This document shows, piece by piece, positions 44,151 through 46,131 of a stretch of DNA of 46,131 nt. The DNA lies in assembly GCA_014859725.1 (NCBI GenBank), contig JACUTQ010000003.1, positions 1-46,131 of the forward strand. Direction: 5' to 3'. This DNA comes from Methanosarcinales archaeon. Its GTDB lineage: Archaea; Halobacteriota; Methanosarcinia; Methanosarcinales; Methanocomedenaceae. Both the position numbers and the translations under genes were made by a program. Position 1 is the first letter of the stretch, and the number at the start of each line of letters is the position of its first letter. The notes under the pieces are model-generated. The model was not told the DNA's origin. It ran no database searches and saw only the letters and a list, made by a program, of their open reading frames with translations.

Positions 44151-44897
44151 ATGGATAATCTTATGGTAAATTCTTATAAAATAAAACTGGCAAAAAGGTA
44201 TTCAGATTTATTGAAAAACGTGCTGGACGATAATTTAATTTCAACTTTTTTATACGGTTCAGTGGTTCGAAATGAGGATAACGAATCAAGTGATATTGAT
44301 CTAATGGCGATTGTTAATAAAAGTCCTGCTGCTGAGCAATTGAAGATTCTTGGAGAATCCGGGCGATTTAATGAAATTAAGGGTTTTGGAGATTTCAAGG
44401 ATATTTCCTGTGCAATTCTGACACAAGATAACTTTTTAAATCTTCTCGAACTGGGTGCACCAAGGGAAGCAGTCAACCCTCTAAGAGAAGCTGTTGTATT
44501 ATTGGATACCGGATTTATTGAAGGTCTTAAGAAGCAACTCGAAGACGGTTATATTTCTCTGAGGAAAGATGCATACCGGGATTATTTACGATATGGGGAT
44601 ATCCGCCGATCATATCTGATGAGAAGTATTGAGAATGAGGACCTGGAGGCCGCCCGCTCAGATGCTGCGGCGGCTGCGTCTCATTATCTGCGTGCGTATT
44701 TTCTTTGTGAGGCTGGAGAGATGATTGTCTCAAAGAGGGCGCTGGTTGAGGGGATACATGAGGGGTGTCCTGGGATTGCGAGGGTGTATGATGGGGTTTT
44801 TGGGGGGGAGCTTGATGTGGATGTTGTATTGGATTCGCTGGATGAGATAAGGGAGTGGGTGACTGAGCATATTTTTGCTTTGAAAAACCGCGGATGA
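44151..44897 (+). CDS. Nucleotidyltransferase with a HEPN-like C-terminal region
   Basis: A 248-residue protein beginning with a minimal nucleotidyltransferase domain: LYGSVVRNEDNESSDIDLM near residue 31 has the GS-x10-DxD signature that holds the catalytic metals. The C-terminal ~110 residues are helical (IRRSYLMRSIENEDLEAARSDAAAAASHYLRAYFL), like HEPN-type partners. Such pairs are usually encoded as separate genes (toxin-antitoxin or defence); here they seem fused. No clear ribosome binding site was found, and starts at 44130, 44151 or 44163 are all possible. The last part of the gene is richer in G than its surroundings. Function not known. Confidence 0.7.
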   Translation: MDNLMVNSYKIKLAKRYSDLLKNVLDDNLISTFLYGSVVRNEDNESSDIDLMAIVNKSPAAEQLKILGESGRFNEIKGFGDFKDISCAILTQDNFLNLLELGAPREAVNPLREAVVLLDTGFIEGLKKQLEDGYISLRKDAYRDYLRYGDIRRSYLMRSIENEDLEAARSDAAAAASHYLRAYFLCEAGEMIVSKRALVEGIHEGCPGIARVYDGVFGGELDVDVVLDSLDEIREWVTEHIFALKNRG

Positions 44898-45047
44898 ACG
44901 CAAATATTGGAATAATTATTACTAAATACTTTCACAACGCACTAAGTAATATTTTATTAGTGATGTGTTCTCTTTGAATGCCAGGGAGAAAAGAATAACA
45001 ACCTATTTGACTTTATAAAAGATGTAATCAAAAAGTGCTGAAGCCAT

Positions 45048-46131
45048 ATGAACAATAATATAATTGCACCAAATATTATAGATAACAGCCCAGATAGGGA
45101 ATTCATAAAGGTTGTTAAAGACCAACTTAAAAGATCTAAGGAAGCAAAATTTGCCATTGGTTATTTCTTCCTTAGCGGTTTCTCACTTGTAAATGATGAT
45201 TTTCCTGAACCTGATAGATATACAAGTGAACCATTTTTGCAGATTGTAATGGGGGATGAAACCACTTATCCGACAAAAGAAGAATTGGTTGCAGGATATA
45301 ATTTAAAAGATATCTTCAAACAACGGATGATAGAAGAACTACAAAAAACTGAACCGAATGAAGAAAAAATAATACATCTTTCAACTCTTAGAGAGTTTAT
45401 AGCCAATAATATTATCGATGTAAGGCTTTTTGACAAGTCAAGACTTCATGCAAAGTTGTATTTGTTCTTAACCAGTCCTGATGAAGAATTCTCATCTCCA
45501 GGTCTGGCTGCTGTGGGTTCATCTAATTTTACCTCAAGTGGTCTAACTACAAACAGGGAATTGAATGTGTTACTTACTTCAAGGGAAGAAGTTCGGTATT
45601 TAGAAAAGTGGTTTGATAATCTTTGGGAAGATGCAATTGAATTCAGAGAAGACTTATTGAAGGTTATTGACCTTTCAGGAGTTTTGCCAGACAGTCCTTA
45701 TCCAAAGATAGGTCAGATGGTAGAACCTGAAATATTGTTTAAGTATCTTGTTTATAACTGGTTTGAAGGACGTGTTTTAAATCTACTTAAGAAAGATATT
45801 CTGATGGAATTTCAGCTTGTTGGAGTGGTGAATGCTGTCAATATACTCAATTTCTATAATGGTGTTATACTGGCGGATTCTGTAGGATTGGGTAAGAGTT
45901 TTATGGCTTCTGCTGTAATTGAGGAATTCATTTATGGAAAACACCCCACATGGACTGCAAATGATGAAAAAGAACCTTCTGTCTTATTGATTTTACCACC
46001 TTCTGTAATATCTCAATGGGAAGAGTTATTGATTGGTGAGATAGGTGAGGATATAAGGATTCGATTATCTTCAGGCGAAAAAGTGAATGTTACTTCTGGT
46101 TATTTCCTTACAAACAGGTTAAAGAAAGTCA
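45048..46131 (+). CDS. PLD-domain SNF2-type helicase, truncated by the window end
   Basis: An open frame of 361 codons still running at the right edge. The first ~200 residues have a phospholipase-D-type domain, with RLHAKLYLFL (an HxKx motif) and VGSSNFTSSGL followed by NRELNVLL. A SNF2-like helicase begins near residue 285, with motif I as ILADSVGLGKSFMA and a motif Ia-like LLILPPSVISQWEE. PLD-SNF2 fusions of this sort are known in restriction and other anti-phage settings. TGA at 45039-45041 shows that no upstream extension is possible. No strong ribosome binding site is visible. The C-terminal half cannot be described from this window. Confidence 0.8.
   Translation, partial: MNNNIIAPNIIDNSPDREFIKVVKDQLKRSKEAKFAIGYFFLSGFSLVNDDFPEPDRYTSEPFLQIVMGDETTYPTKEELVAGYNLKDIFKQRMIEELQKTEPNEEKIIHLSTLREFIANNIIDVRLFDKSRLHAKLYLFLTSPDEEFSSPGLAAVGSSNFTSSGLTTNRELNVLLTSREEVRYLEKWFDNLWEDAIEFREDLLKVIDLSGVLPDSPYPKIGQMVEPEILFKYLVYNWFEGRVLNLLKKDILMEFQLVGVVNAVNILNFYNGVILADSVGLGKSFMASAVIEEFIYGKHPTWTANDEKEPSVLLILPPSVISQWEELLIGEIGEDIRIRLSSGEKVNVTSGYFLTNRLKKV

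Noticed and set aside
1-46131. tRNA, rRNA or CRISPR array
   Set aside because: No cloverleaf-type sequence, no rRNA stretch and no regularly spaced direct repeats were recognised by eye; a dedicated scan could still find a tRNA that I missed.

Overview
The window looks like chromosome from a methane-metabolising euryarchaeon, probably of the Methanosarcinales / ANME-2 kind. It carries a coenzyme F430 (cfb) cluster, an NrpR-type nitrogen regulator, archaeal diphthamide synthase Dph2, a diglycine ubiquitin-like (SAMP) protein and a core-MetE methionine synthase. Genes are preceded by AT-rich TATA-like boxes and by Shine-Dalgarno sequences. The assignment to that group is inference from gene content; no rRNA gene is present to test it.

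Layout. 1-525: non-coding, with a palindromic repeat. 526-3246: glnA, nrpR and a decayed acetyltransferase. 3510-7549: cfbA-cfbE-cfbD-cfbC and a small unknown gene. 7606-10176: purH and a membrane-anchored FKBP isomerase, ending in a clear terminator. 10233-15000 (minus): a tightly overlapping three-gene operon with a bacterial-type XPB helicase and two companions. 15101-15330: a GC-rich, hairpin-rich non-coding stretch. 15424-16602: ychF. 16677-19759 (minus): metE, a DUF151 nuclease, xseA and xseB. 19928-25315 (plus): thiC, argG, a flavodoxin-like protein, hpt, dph2, a 46-residue protein and a SAMP. 25340-26405 (minus): a GerW/DUF2953 pair. 26.6-29.5 kb: an accessory patch with relics of IS21-, IS1- and IS630-like elements, a His/Asp-rich secreted protein, tandem Cys-rich paralogues and a frameshifted lipoprotein. 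29749-32949 (minus): carB. 33126-35771: a degenerate RecA/KaiC-like domain fused to a PEP-synthase-like ATP-binding domain. 36027-44053: a nitrogen/electron-transfer island. 44151 to the end: a nucleotidyltransferase and the start of a PLD-SNF2 helicase, probably a defence-type region.

The most interesting part is 35.8-44.1 kb. It holds glutamate dehydrogenase and two paralogous FMN-binding glutamate-synthase-like proteins, each with four N-terminal cysteines. Between them lies a NuoE/NuoF/NuoG-like trio that resembles the NAD-linked module of electron-bifurcating hydrogenases, without any hydrogenase domain. The leaders of gdhA and of the nuoE operon share a nearly identical 15-base motif followed about 70 bases later by a shared 10-base motif. 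In the gdhA leader these can pair into a 12-base-pair stem. I read this as a candidate NADH-linked glutamate synthase or related electron-transfer system with a shared leader element; this is a hypothesis from sequence and context.

Together with glnA-nrpR at the left end, the window is rich in ammonia-assimilation functions. No rRNA, tRNA or CRISPR array was recognised by eye.
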